This document shows positions 35,301-43,276 of a DNA stretch of 64,000 nucleotides, piece after piece. A program made the translations under genes and the position numbers. Position 1 is the stretch's first letter. Every line of letters begins with the position of its first letter. The stretch lies in NCBI RefSeq assembly GCF_900086655.1, contig NZ_LT575476.1, forward strand, positions 4,168,543 through 4,232,542, in the 5' to 3' direction. The DNA comes from Paenibacillus tuaregi. Lineage in GTDB: Bacteria; Bacillota; Bacilli; Paenibacillales; Paenibacillaceae. The notes under the pieces are model-generated. The model ran no database searches, was not told the origin of the DNA, and saw nothing but the letters and a program-made list of their open reading frames with translations.

Positions 35301-36621
35301 CCGAAGCCTCGGCATCCACAAGATTTGCCACTCTGGCAGCCGGACCATTGTCTCCACCGGTTCCACCGCCACTGCCGCTGCCCGGAGATGCAGGCGTTCC
35401 CCCACTGCTGCCAGTTCCAGAACCTGGAGAAGTGGCTGCTGTACTTCCACCGGCTATCAGTTGGCCATTTGTTATACTGAAATCCCCTATCGGAGCTGAT
35501 TTCCCATTAACGACGACCTGCTTCGACTGATTGGTCGATAAGGTAATCGTACCTTGGGCATTAATCGTTGTACCCTCGGCTGTACCGAAGATCTCAAGCT
35601 TGCCGATGGTTGCGGCGCTGGCGCAAGTGAGATCCAGGGGCTGATTGACCTGAATATGGCTGATAGCGACTCCCGTACCGAGGTCCAGTCTGGATTTGCT
35701 GTTCACAATTAACTGTTCGATCCGGGTAGTGCCTGTGGCCAGCACTCTCACACTCCCTTCCTTGCGGTTAACATCAACATTACCAAGCTTGGAGTTATGA
35801 ATGATTGCCGAATGCTCCCCGCCCCCAGCCACAAAGGTTGTCCCCAGTACCGTCACGTTATCCAGCATGACCTCGCCATTTGCAATTCCGGAAGAAAGAT
35901 ACAGGTTGCCGGAAATTGTTGTATCCTTCAGGATTACACCATCATGATTAATTACCACGTTCCCTTGGATGCTCCCGCCCTCGACAGGTCCAGGCACTGA
36001 ATAGTAGCCGCGGGCCAGCTTATCAACCAGCACAGCGGCTTCAGCTCTGGTTATAGGAGCATCCGGTCTAAACGAGCCATCAGGGTAACCGCTTACAAAT
36101 GGTTGCAGAGCTTGAACGGCATCCTCGGCATAGGGTTTGATTTGTGCCTGATCCGTAAATTTAAGACCGCTCCCATTCCCCTTGAGCTGAAATGCTCTTG
36201 CAAGTAAAACCGCTGCATCCTGGCGGGTGATCTCTGTGTTCGCCCGAGCCACATTATTCTCGAATCCTTGATAATAACCGGCCTGCTTCGCCAGGGATAG
36301 CGCATCCGAGTACCAGGCACCAGCAGACACGTCTGAGAATGGCTGTACGGATTTCTCATAATAACCGAACATCCTATTAAGCAGGGTGGCGAACTCGGCC
36401 CTTGTCAATTTCTGATTGGGAAGAAAAGCTCCACCCGGATACCCCTGGATGAGACCGCTGGATTTCCATCTTTCAATGCTGCTTGCCGCCCAATGTCCGC
36501 TGGACGCAGAGGATTTGGCAGCCGCGCTCCCTTCAGCCGCAAAGGCACTGCCGGATGCCGACAGCAGCGAGAGCACAAGCATGGCCGCTGTGGAGGCGGA
36601 GATTATCTTCCTCATCTTCAT
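32308..36621 (-). CDS. Secreted SLH-anchored GH26 beta-mannanase, multimodular
   Basis: A 1437-residue secreted enzyme. After a signal peptide (about 1-28) come three SLH repeats (about 38-205) that bind secondary cell wall polymer, a beta-helix-like repeat region (about 215-385), a Ser/Gly linker, and a GH26 catalytic domain (about 430-820). The acid/base is E602 (FRPFHEQNGGWFWWG) and the nucleophile E712 (FSEFGYSPSG), 110 residues apart as in GH26. An Ig-like domain (about 825-920) and three beta-sandwich modules resembling mannan-binding CBM27/CBM11 follow. It would degrade mannan at the cell surface for the importer. AAAGGGG precedes the ATG; operator and cre lie upstream. Confidence 0.92.
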   Translation of the reverse strand: MKMRKIISASTAAMLVLSLLSASGSAFAAEGSAAAKSSASSGHWAASSIERWKSSGLIQGYPGGAFLPNQKLTRAEFATLLNRMFGYYEKSVQPFSDVSAGAWYSDALSLAKQAGYYQGFENNVARANTEITRQDAAVLLARAFQLKGNGSGLKFTDQAQIKPYAEDAVQALQPFVSGYPDGSFRPDAPITRAEAAVLVDKLARGYYSVPGPVEGGSIQGNVVINHDGVILKDTTISGNLYLSSGIANGEVMLDNVTVLGTTFVAGGGEHSAIIHNSKLGNVDVNRKEGSVRVLATGTTRIEQLIVNSKSRLDLGTGVAISHIQVNQPLDLTCASAATIGKLEIFGTAEGTTINAQGTITLSTNQSKQVVVNGKSAPIGDFSITNGQLIAGGSTAATSPGSGTGSSGGTPASPGSGSGGGTGGDNGPAARVANLVDAEASDSTRSLFAYLADTRGKQVLFGHQHATDVGLSFSETTASGTKSDVLNSVGDFPAVYGWDTLSLEGKEKPGVSGDPVKSRENLADLMKKAHNNDGMITLSAHMPNFVTKGSFNDTKGSVVEHILPGGDKNAEFNAYLDQVAELANHLKDDQGKLIPIIFRPFHEQNGGWFWWGAQTTTKSEYVEIFRYTVEYLRDMKHVHNLLYVYSPNGSFSGSESKYLATYPGDDYVDILGMDQYDNQDSPGSDGFLKGLVSDLAMISRLADSKGKIATFSEFGYSPSGMKTSGNKDLQWFTKLLNAIKSDPDAKRIAYMLTWANFNLNGNLFVPYKDAGELGSHELLPDFIKFYDDPYTAFGREVGNLSRTTVKAGPEKPFMHIASPVDQFTVRSASIKIRARVLHEQPSKVTFTADGSNEEVPMTWDAAEGYYTTSWTPDASLNGKTAAFTVRVYDANGALQPQLTQTNTVFVKIEEALLKEYTFESGIGGISNNGTWSGLNNNPTSIGLNTSQSVFGGDGALKLDVTGLDAADTWQELKLGLTDLGPELPKEVKRVKFNAYIPVELGSENVDANVRALVQLPPDYSDAGKFGMTTTMKKLSDLAKTEDQRHYVYPVSIDVTDAKISGQAEGLAFSLVGNGLAGSGSVFLDDLQLFSVYQEPVSDPAVVDDFEGYQGLSDAAAAKYISQGDGAKISLAADKKQNGDYGAAYEYTLAAQTYAGVSKTLNDVDWSGFNQLEAWIKPDGKGQKLVIQIHVSDGDYEYYPDTKTDEGRLEKMDFLKFVPVHGASGILTKEKLKGVSKFSIYTNSVDGFIGTGTMFFDDIKAVYDQAAGTIPDGGGGSGGGHVPGILYNFESDTQGWELNDNQAGAKTPSVTSDVYAEGKRALQSAFTLSKGGSFELKNDAQLDLSGIKAVTVKVKLSAGTAAARLYIKTGSGWTWYDSGLPETANVDSASDGFTTITLPLDQVKDLNQVKSMGLKLESFTGTGEAILYMDEVALVGAGE

Positions 36622-36653
36622 GAACGAACCCCTTTCACTTTTACATTTTTGTT

Positions 36654-36705
36654 AAGTTAACGGTAAACTCAGAAAGATTTTATATTGAAAGCGTTTACTC
36701 GTCAA
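36654..36705 (-). promoter_or_regulatory. Promoter, operator and cre-like site of the GH26 gene
   Basis: On the minus strand, -35 TTGACG (36700-36705), 17-nt spacer, -10 TAAAAT (36677-36682). Operator AAGTTAACGGTAAAC (36654-36668) begins 8 nt after the -10 box. A cre-like site TGAAAGCGTTTACT (36686-36699) fills the spacer. The block around cre and -35 is nearly the same as in the importer promoter. Confidence 0.75.
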
Positions 36706-36791
36706 TACCAATCCAAAATATTTGCCTTTCCACCTTTGTTCATGGGGTATTCAGCCCTTTTCTTTTCTCCACTACTCTTCAATAATATAAA

Positions 36792-36846
36792 TTGACATAA
36801 AGAATTTAGAGCTTTAGAATCTAAATATAAAGTTATCGTTTACTTT
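36792..36846 (+). promoter_or_regulatory. Promoter and operator of the epimerase/GH130 operon
   Basis: -35 TTGACA (36792-36797), 17-nt spacer, -10 TAGAAT (36815-36820), then AAAGTTATCGTTTACTTT (36829-36846), an 18-bp operator with two mismatched pairs. No cre-like site was seen here. Confidence 0.75.
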
Positions 36847-36870
36847 ACAAAAAAAAGGTGTGAACTTCAT

Positions 36871-38040
36871 TTGCAAACATTAAAAACAGAAGTATCCAGG
36901 GAGCTTCATGAACATATCCTTCCTTTCTGGTCAGCACTTAAAGATGACACGTATGGCGGATTCTACGGTGAAGTGAATTATGGACTGCAAACCGATCAGG
37001 AGGCGGATAAAGGCGGAATAGCCGCATCCCGTATTCTATGGGCGTTCTCTTCCGCTTACGTCGTCACCAAGCAAGAGAAGTACCTGCCTTATGCAACCCA
37101 TGCTTATAAGTTTCTTAAAGATAAGGTTATTGATCATGAATTCCGCGGTTTGTATTGGATGGTGGATTACCAGGGGAACCCGAAGGACACACGCAAACAT
37201 GTTTACACCCAGTCCTTTGGGATTTACGCACTTAGTGAGTATTACAAGGCGTCCGGAGATGCGGAAGCTTTGGATCTGGCCAAGCAGCTATTTCATTTGG
37301 TTGAAGAGCTTGGTTTTGATGCAGAGATCAATGCTTACAAAGAGGAGTTCGACCGCCACTGGAAAGAAACCCCGAATGAGATGTTAAGCGAGAACGGGGT
37401 TATAGCTGATATCACCATGAATACCCATATTCATGTTTTGGAAGCGTATACCAATCTGTTCACAGTGTGGCCGGATTCAAAGGTGCGGTCAGCATTAGAG
37501 AACTTGCTGGAAATTTTGTATTCCAAAGTCTACAATGCCGAGACGAAGTTCCTTGGCGTATTCTTTGACAGCAAGTGGAACTCCCTGCTTGATCTCAAAT
37601 CATTCGGTCATGATATTGAAGCCAGCTGGCTGATGGATCAGACGCTGAGAACCCTCAAACTGGATAAACCTGAGTATGTGCAGATGGTGATTGATATCGC
37701 GTACAACATTGCCGATCACGCTATGCTGGAAGATGGTTCTATGATGAATGAACAGGAAGGGGATCACCTCGATAAGACCCGTGTCTGGTGGGTGCAGGCC
37801 GAGGCCATCGTCGGATTTTACAACGCTTATGAGCGGACACAAGATTCAAGATTCCTAAAGCTGGCTGATCAGTTATGGTCCTATATTAAGAACAACCTTG
37901 TAGACAAGCGGAATGGCGGGGAATGGTACTGGTCCATCGAACCGGATGGCACCCCGACAGCAAGAGAAATCAACGGGGCCTGGAAATGCCCTTATCATAA
38001 CAGCCGCTTTTGTCTTGAAATTATCGAAAGGGTGAACTAA
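36871..38040 (+). CDS. Cellobiose/mannobiose 2-epimerase (AGE family)
   Basis: A 389-residue (alpha/alpha)6-barrel enzyme of the N-acylglucosamine 2-epimerase superfamily, best matching cellobiose 2-epimerases. In mannan pathways these turn beta-1,4-mannobiose into mannosyl-glucose. Conserved parts include [18 protein letters not shown] and the late histidine-rich WKCPYHNSR. The start is TTG at 36871, with AAAAAAGGTG upstream. The mannosyl-glucose phosphorylase gene follows after 5 nt, the pairing known from Bacteroides and Ruminococcus mannan pathways. Confidence 0.9.
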   Translation: MQTLKTEVSRELHEHILPFWSALKDDTYGGFYGEVNYGLQTDQEADKGGIAASRILWAFSSAYVVTKQEKYLPYATHAYKFLKDKVIDHEFRGLYWMVDYQGNPKDTRKHVYTQSFGIYALSEYYKASGDAEALDLAKQLFHLVEELGFDAEINAYKEEFDRHWKETPNEMLSENGVIADITMNTHIHVLEAYTNLFTVWPDSKVRSALENLLEILYSKVYNAETKFLGVFFDSKWNSLLDLKSFGHDIEASWLMDQTLRTLKLDKPEYVQMVIDIAYNIADHAMLEDGSMMNEQEGDHLDKTRVWWVQAEAIVGFYNAYERTQDSRFLKLADQLWSYIKNNLVDKRNGGEWYWSIEPDGTPTAREINGAWKCPYHNSRFCLEIIERVN

Positions 38041-38045
38041 ATCAA

Positions 38046-39224
38046 ATGATACATCCAAAATACAATGAGATCCTGGCCAAGCAGGAGCAGCTAGTCACAC
38101 GTAAGAATGAATTGAATGAAGAATTCTACAATGGTGTATACGACCGGTATAAATATCCGGTGATTACCCGCCATCATGTCCCCATTCATTGGAGATTTGA
38201 TCTGAATGCGGAGACGAATCCGCACTTCATGGAAAGACTCGGAATTAACGCCACGTTAAATCCGGGGGCGATTTATTTTAACGGCAAATACTACCTGGTG
38301 GTCAGAACAGAGGGCCTTGACCGCAAATCCATCTTCGCCATGGCGGAAAGCGATACTGGCTTGGATAATTTCCGGTTCATCGATACCCCGCTGACCTGGG
38401 AGGATGTGGATGCGGCAGAGACGAATATGTACGATATGCGTCTTGTCCTTCATGAGGATGGCTGGATTTACGGAATTTATTGTTCAGAGAGCAAAGACCC
38501 TGAGGCAGCCCCATTTGATACCTCCAGTGCAGTGGCACAAGCTGGCTTTGTAAGAACTAGGGATCTAAAAACTTGGGAGCGCCTTCCGAATATCCAGACG
38601 AAATCTCCGCAGCAGCGCAACGTTGTTCTTCATCCTGAATATGTTAACGGCAAGTACGCCTTTTACACCCGGCCTCAGGATGGTTTCATCTCCACAGGCT
38701 CTGGCGGCGGCATTGCTTTTGGACTGTGTGATGACATTCTGAACCCGGTTATTGATCAGGAAGATATTATCGATGAACGCAGATATCACACCGTCTATGA
38801 AGTGAAGAATGGACAGGGACCTGCCCCAATCAAGACGGATAAGGGATGGATTCATATCGCTCACGGTGTGCGGAATACGGCTGCAGGCCTGCGCTATGTT
38901 CTTTACACTTTTGCAACAAGCCTGGAAGATCCAACCCGGATCATCGCCAAGCCCGGCGGCCATTTCATCGCACCTTACGATGAAGAGCGTGTGGGTGACG
39001 TGTCGAACGTAATCTTCTGCAACGGCGCAGTCGTAAATGAGCACAGCGAGGTCTTCATCTATTACGCCTCCAGTGACACCCGTATCCATGTGGCAACCAC
39101 TACGGTTGAGAAACTGATTGATTACACCTTTAATACTCCTGAAGATCCGTACCGGTCCCTGGACAATGCACTTCAGCGGAAGAGCTTGATTGAGCAAAAT
39201 GAAGCCTTGTTGAAGAACAAATAA
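38046..39224 (+). CDS. GH130 4-O-beta-mannosyl-glucose phosphorylase
   Basis: A 392-residue GH130 enzyme of the GH130_1 type, longer at its N-terminus than the GH130 encoded at 24817. It would split mannosyl-glucose with phosphate into mannose 1-phosphate and glucose. Recognisable parts are [23 protein letters not shown] and the C-terminal [18 protein letters not shown]. It is directly downstream of the 2-epimerase that makes its substrate, which supports the assignment. Confidence 0.9.
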   Translation: MIHPKYNEILAKQEQLVTRKNELNEEFYNGVYDRYKYPVITRHHVPIHWRFDLNAETNPHFMERLGINATLNPGAIYFNGKYYLVVRTEGLDRKSIFAMAESDTGLDNFRFIDTPLTWEDVDAAETNMYDMRLVLHEDGWIYGIYCSESKDPEAAPFDTSSAVAQAGFVRTRDLKTWERLPNIQTKSPQQRNVVLHPEYVNGKYAFYTRPQDGFISTGSGGGIAFGLCDDILNPVIDQEDIIDERRYHTVYEVKNGQGPAPIKTDKGWIHIAHGVRNTAAGLRYVLYTFATSLEDPTRIIAKPGGHFIAPYDEERVGDVSNVIFCNGAVVNEHSEVFIYYASSDTRIHVATTTVEKLIDYTFNTPEDPYRSLDNALQRKSLIEQNEALLKNK

Positions 39225-39248
39225 ACATGATGTATTAATTTATTCATA

Positions 39249-39292
39249 CCAGTTAAGGCTCCCACTCAGATGGGAGCCTTAACTGGTTCTTC
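39249..39292. terminator. Terminator between GH130 and phosphonate operons
   Basis: CCAGTTAAGGCTCCCA (39249-39264) pairs with 39271-39286 around a 6-nt loop, followed by TTCTTCC on the plus strand. The genes are convergent, so it may serve both. Confidence 0.8.
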
Positions 39293-39309
39293 CAATTCTG
39301 AATTCCTAC

Positions 39310-40050
39310 CTATCCTAGCTTATATCTCGTAATGCGGCGATACATCGATTTATTGCTCAGCTTACGAAAATGGGACCTAGCTGGATACAGATTGGCTTCT
39401 ATAATCGCAATTCGCCCTTTTTGATCTGTTGCAATATCCAGCCCATACATACGGTGCCCGGGGAAAAAAGCTCTTAATCTCTTCGCGGAACGTATGGAAA
39501 TGCGATCAATACGGGATTCCAACTTTTTGACAGACAGGTGATTAAGAGTTGATTGACGAATTCCGGTTCCAAACTCATACAGCGATCCCTTACTCCGCGT
39601 ATTGTTGGAAACAATATAACCCTCACCTGCAACTTTGATCACCTTTCCTGTGACCACCCACTTCGATGAGTGTCTTTTCCGCTGAATGATGACCCTCATA
39701 TCAAAGGGACGGCTATTTATGGTTGGGCGATTAATTCTGCGCTGAACCATATAACTGGCAGATCCAATTTTTCGTCTAATATAACGATAGGTATCTGATT
39801 TTCCATTTATAATCATTATTTCTTTTTCATAATGAACGGCGTACTTCCCTCCTCCTAAATAGGAGACTTGAATAACACCTCGGCCACGGCTCCCCCATAC
39901 TGGCTTAACGATAACATGCCTGTATTTTTTGAGAAGGTTCCAGAAAGCGTGACGGCTCATAAGTTTTGTTTTGGGAACGTAACGCGTTAGCGGGGGATAG
40001 CTTTTCAAGTATAAATACTTTAACCATTTATTTTTTGTTGCCGATGCCAT
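39310..40050 (-). CDS. YheC/YheD-like ATP-grasp protein (distal)
   Basis: A 246-residue ATP-grasp protein of the YheC/YheD type (spore-coat-associated in Bacillus, function unclear). ATP-grasp motifs visible are VKPVWGSRGRGV (P-loop-like), FDMRVIIQ and the metal-binding GLDIATDQKGRIAIIEAN. The protein is rich in Lys and Arg and has no signal peptide. It lies 15 nt after the AEP transaminase gene, so it is part of the phosphonate operon. An ATP-grasp ligase could join the amine of 2-aminoethylphosphonate to a carboxylate; this is inference. Confidence 0.82.
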   Translation of the reverse strand: MASATKNKWLKYLYLKSYPPLTRYVPKTKLMSRHAFWNLLKKYRHVIVKPVWGSRGRGVIQVSYLGGGKYAVHYEKEIMIINGKSDTYRYIRRKIGSASYMVQRRINRPTINSRPFDMRVIIQRKRHSSKWVVTGKVIKVAGEGYIVSNNTRSKGSLYEFGTGIRQSTLNHLSVKKLESRIDRISIRSAKRLRAFFPGHRMYGLDIATDQKGRIAIIEANLYPARSHFRKLSNKSMYRRITRYKLG

Positions 40051-40065
40051 GGAACTCCACCTTTC

Positions 40066-41178
40066 TCATCCACACTCAATGCTGCTGAGATAGCTTTCAA
40101 GCAATTCCAAAAACAATTCAATTTCCTTATATGTGATGTCACCTATATTGGCAATCCGGAACGTATTTAGCTGTTCAAGCTTGCCGGGATAAATCATAAT
40201 GCCTTTACTGTAAAAAAAGTCATGCATAGATTTAAAATCATAACCCGCACAAGCAGGCTCATGAATGGAAGTGATGATCTTGGAATGGTGCTCTTCGGGG
40301 ACAATATAGGTTAGACCTAATCTTGCTAATCCGCTAATCAAGGTTTTCCAGGATGTAATGTATCTTTCGTACCTCTTCTCTATCCCTTCTTGCTTTAATT
40401 CCTCAATCGCCTGCTTAAGCGCATATAAGGTTTGTACAGGTGGTGTAAACCGCATTTGCCGATGTTCCGCAAAGTATTTGTATTGAGCATACAAATTCAA
40501 ATAATAACTTCGCGGCTTCTTGTCTTTTAATGTCTCCAACTTGCTTCTTTCTGCGATCACGAACGAAACCCCGGCCATTCCCTGTAGGTTCTTATTGGAA
40601 CTGGCCGCCAAATAAGAAATGTTCATTTCCTTCATCTGAATCGGAATAGCTGCAAAAGAGCTCATGGCATCCACAATCATCTCGATTTGATACTTTTTGC
40701 ATAAATTCCCGATATCTTTCACCTTGTTAAGCAGGCCGGTTGTGGTCTCATGATGTACGACGGCAAGATGAGAGATGGTGCGGTTGGAAGACTGGATATA
40801 TCTTTCTAAATCAAGCAGATTAACTTCCTCATCGGGAGGGCTTTTGAATTCTAAATAATCCAATCCATAGACCTCAGCGATCTCGCACATCCGTTTCCCA
40901 TAAGCACCATTACTCACAATAATCACAGCATCCTTGTCTGGGACTGAACTGATCATGGATTCTACCGCTGCAGTACCCGATCCACCAAATAAAATGGCCG
41001 TATAGTGATCTGGATCCGCAACCAACTGAGTAAGCTCGGTAGAAATATACTCCATAATCTCGCCGAACTCGGCCTCACGAGGGCAGATATCCGGAACTAC
41101 CTGCGACCATTTGACACTTTCTGTAGTAGTTACCGGGCCTGGGGTAAGCAAAATCGTTTTCTTTACAGAAGAACTCAT
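40066..41178 (-). CDS. phnW: 2-aminoethylphosphonate--pyruvate transaminase
   Basis: A 370-residue PLP-dependent class V aminotransferase. It starts with LTPGPVTTT, has the PLP aspartate in IVDAMSSFAA and the Schiff-base lysine K196 in SSNKNLQGMAG. In a biosynthetic setting it converts phosphonoacetaldehyde to 2-aminoethylphosphonate (AEP), the reverse of its catabolic role. Its start overlaps the stop of the decarboxylase gene by 4 nt, and no phosphonatase (PhnX) gene is near, so synthesis rather than breakdown is likely. Confidence 0.92.
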   Translation of the reverse strand: MSSSVKKTILLTPGPVTTTESVKWSQVVPDICPREAEFGEIMEYISTELTQLVADPDHYTAILFGGSGTAAVESMISSVPDKDAVIIVSNGAYGKRMCEIAEVYGLDYLEFKSPPDEEVNLLDLERYIQSSNRTISHLAVVHHETTTGLLNKVKDIGNLCKKYQIEMIVDAMSSFAAIPIQMKEMNISYLAASSNKNLQGMAGVSFVIAERSKLETLKDKKPRSYYLNLYAQYKYFAEHRQMRFTPPVQTLYALKQAIEELKQEGIEKRYERYITSWKTLISGLARLGLTYIVPEEHHSKIITSIHEPACAGYDFKSMHDFFYSKGIMIYPGKLEQLNTFRIANIGDITYKEIELFLELLESYLSSIECG

Positions 41179-42335
41179 GAACTCCCCACATCCTTATCTT
41201 CCAAAGGAATATTATGAATAAAACGCTGCAGACGTTCTCTTACTTCGTGAGGCTTCATTAGAGGGCGGGCAAGCTTCTCCTTAGAGTATTTCGAAATTTT
41301 CATATGCACGAAAGTAAGGCCTTTAGTGTCTTTCCATTCTTGCAAAGAGGCCTTCAGTTCTTCTAGATTGTGAACATAGATCGAATTTGTATATCCGCAG
41401 GAGGCGGCAATATTAATGAAATCGATATTGTGGGACACCGTGCTTTGTCCGCCTGTTGATTCATGAGCGTTATTATCGAGCAGAATATGAATCATATTGA
41501 TTGGATTGTAATACCCGTTTGTCGCAAGGCTTCCCATACGCATCAGCAGAGACCCGTCTCCGTCAATCACGACGATGTTCTTGCTTGGTTGACTCAGGGC
41601 CAACCCCAGCCCGAAAGAGCTTATGCACCCCATAGAACCTACCATGTACAGATTATTGCTGGCATCTTCAATTTCATATAACTCACGCCCGGTTTTCCCG
41701 GTTGTTGCGAGCTGTACAGTATTGTTGTCTTTCAACGAGTTAATTACAGACAATGCATCATACCTCGTAGGCATTTGATTGTCCGTGTGAGCAAGCTTTC
41801 TGACTTGGTTTAAGTGGACAGTGACTTGTTGCTTTTTCAAAGGCTCTTTGTCAAAGGTCCCTTTCTTAACAACAAAAAAGAATGCCCGATTCCGGGAAAT
41901 TTGCTCATTAGCGAAGGCAAGTTGATTCTTAGCCTCCTCCAAATCGTTGGAGAGATACTGCCATTCCACATTCATTAAACTCAGCATCTGCGTTGTGATC
42001 CTGCCCATCAATTCATGCTGAGGCTCGTCAGGGATACCTGGTTCTCCGCGAAGGCTGACAAATCCAAGCAGCGGTATACGAAAAGGGTAAGTGAGGGAGG
42101 TTAATGGCGAAACGGCATTAGTCAGTCCTGAATTTTGCATAAGAACAACCGGCTTCTTTCCTCCTATATAAGCAGCGGATGCAATAGCGACCGCATCCCC
42201 TTCGTTAGCAGCAGCAACATAATCGCATTCATTGATGGCAAAATTGATCAGGCTTTTCAAGAAGGAGCATGGCACACCGCTAAAAAAAGTAAAACCTAAT
42301 TTCCACAGCTCTTTGCCAAACAGCTTCGTATCCAT
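41175..42335 (-). CDS. ppd: Phosphonopyruvate decarboxylase
   Basis: A 386-residue thiamine diphosphate enzyme that converts phosphonopyruvate to phosphonoacetaldehyde, the step that pulls phosphonate synthesis forward. The N-terminal part has AANEGDAVAIASAAY with the catalytic glutamate and SLRGEPGIPDEPQHELMG, both typical of the family; the C-terminal half has the TPP/Mg motif GDGSLLMRMG...NN (about 250-280). Its start overlaps the PEP mutase stop by 1 nt. Confidence 0.93.
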   Translation of the reverse strand: MDTKLFGKELWKLGFTFFSGVPCSFLKSLINFAINECDYVAAANEGDAVAIASAAYIGGKKPVVLMQNSGLTNAVSPLTSLTYPFRIPLLGFVSLRGEPGIPDEPQHELMGRITTQMLSLMNVEWQYLSNDLEEAKNQLAFANEQISRNRAFFFVVKKGTFDKEPLKKQQVTVHLNQVRKLAHTDNQMPTRYDALSVINSLKDNNTVQLATTGKTGRELYEIEDASNNLYMVGSMGCISSFGLGLALSQPSKNIVVIDGDGSLLMRMGSLATNGYYNPINMIHILLDNNAHESTGGQSTVSHNIDFINIAASCGYTNSIYVHNLEELKASLQEWKDTKGLTFVHMKISKYSKEKLARPLMKPHEVRERLQRFIHNIPLEDKDVGSS

Positions 42336-43234
42336 TATATGCGCTCATCCAAATCCTGCTCCGATGATGGGAGATATTGTTCTTCCGCAGCTTCCAGTTC
42401 TTCTACTCCTTGAAGTCTGAATACTTCTTCAAGTGAAGCTACGTCCTTTTCAATTTGGACGAGGCTCTCATCCCGGTATATTCGGGCAGATATACTTTTC
42501 ATGGCTTCAATGGAAGACCTCAAATTATGGTTGGCCCAAATAACAAGGCTAATCCCCAACTCCTGAAACTTTGAGGTTGGAGTCATATAATACTTTGTAG
42601 GGACAATGACTACCGGCAATCGGCCTGCCCATTCCTTCATGAATGCTTCGATCTCGGCGATGTCCGATCTTTTGCTGTGTATCAACACGGCATCCGCACC
42701 CGCCTTCCGGTAGGCTTCTGCCCGCTTCAGCGCCTCTTCTAGTCCCCTCCCTGTAATAAACGCCTCCACTCTGGCCACAACCACAAAATCATCATCGTTT
42801 TGTGTATCTTTCATCGCCTTAATCTTTCCGGAGAACTCATCGATATCAGCCATAGGCTGCAGCTGACCGTTAATGAATGAGTTCATTTTAGGGAATTGCT
42901 TATCTTCGATGCAAACGCCTGCTATATTGCGCTGCTCCAGCTTTTTCACAAGACGTCTTGCATTGTTGAAGTTACCATACCCCGTATCTCCATCCAACAA
43001 AATCGGAATGGAGGTGGCGTCACTCATAAATTCCAGAACATCTAAAACTTGAGTCCAGGAGGCTTCATTGTTATCCCTTACTCCCATCGCTGCAGAAATG
43101 GACAGCCCGCTAGCCCAGATTCCTTTAAATCCTGTCTCTTCCACTATTTTGGCAGACAGGCCATTATGGGCCTCCATGATAAACTCCAGCTTTTTAGAAT
43201 TGATAAGTTTTCTAAGCCGCTTTGTTTTTTTCAT
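42335..43234 (-). CDS. pepM: Phosphoenolpyruvate mutase
   Basis: A 299-residue enzyme of the isocitrate lyase/PEP mutase superfamily that makes the C-P bond by turning PEP into phosphonopyruvate. Residues 110-119, [10 protein letters not shown], match the EDK-x5-NS signature that marks true mutases from lyases. [10 protein letters not shown] (79-88) binds Mg and substrate. The start is the ATG at 43232-43234 with GGAGGAG 10 nt before it. A TTG eight codons upstream overlaps the ribosome binding site. An ATP-grasp gene lies 42 nt upstream. Confidence 0.95.
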   Translation of the reverse strand: MKKTKRLRKLINSKKLEFIMEAHNGLSAKIVEETGFKGIWASGLSISAAMGVRDNNEASWTQVLDVLEFMSDATSIPILLDGDTGYGNFNNARRLVKKLEQRNIAGVCIEDKQFPKMNSFINGQLQPMADIDEFSGKIKAMKDTQNDDDFVVVARVEAFITGRGLEEALKRAEAYRKAGADAVLIHSKRSDIAEIEAFMKEWAGRLPVVIVPTKYYMTPTSKFQELGISLVIWANHNLRSSIEAMKSISARIYRDESLVQIEKDVASLEEVFRLQGVEELEAAEEQYLPSSEQDLDERI

Positions 43235-43276
43235 TGTGAACTTTCTCCTCCCCCTCAATATGGACGGATTGGAAAT

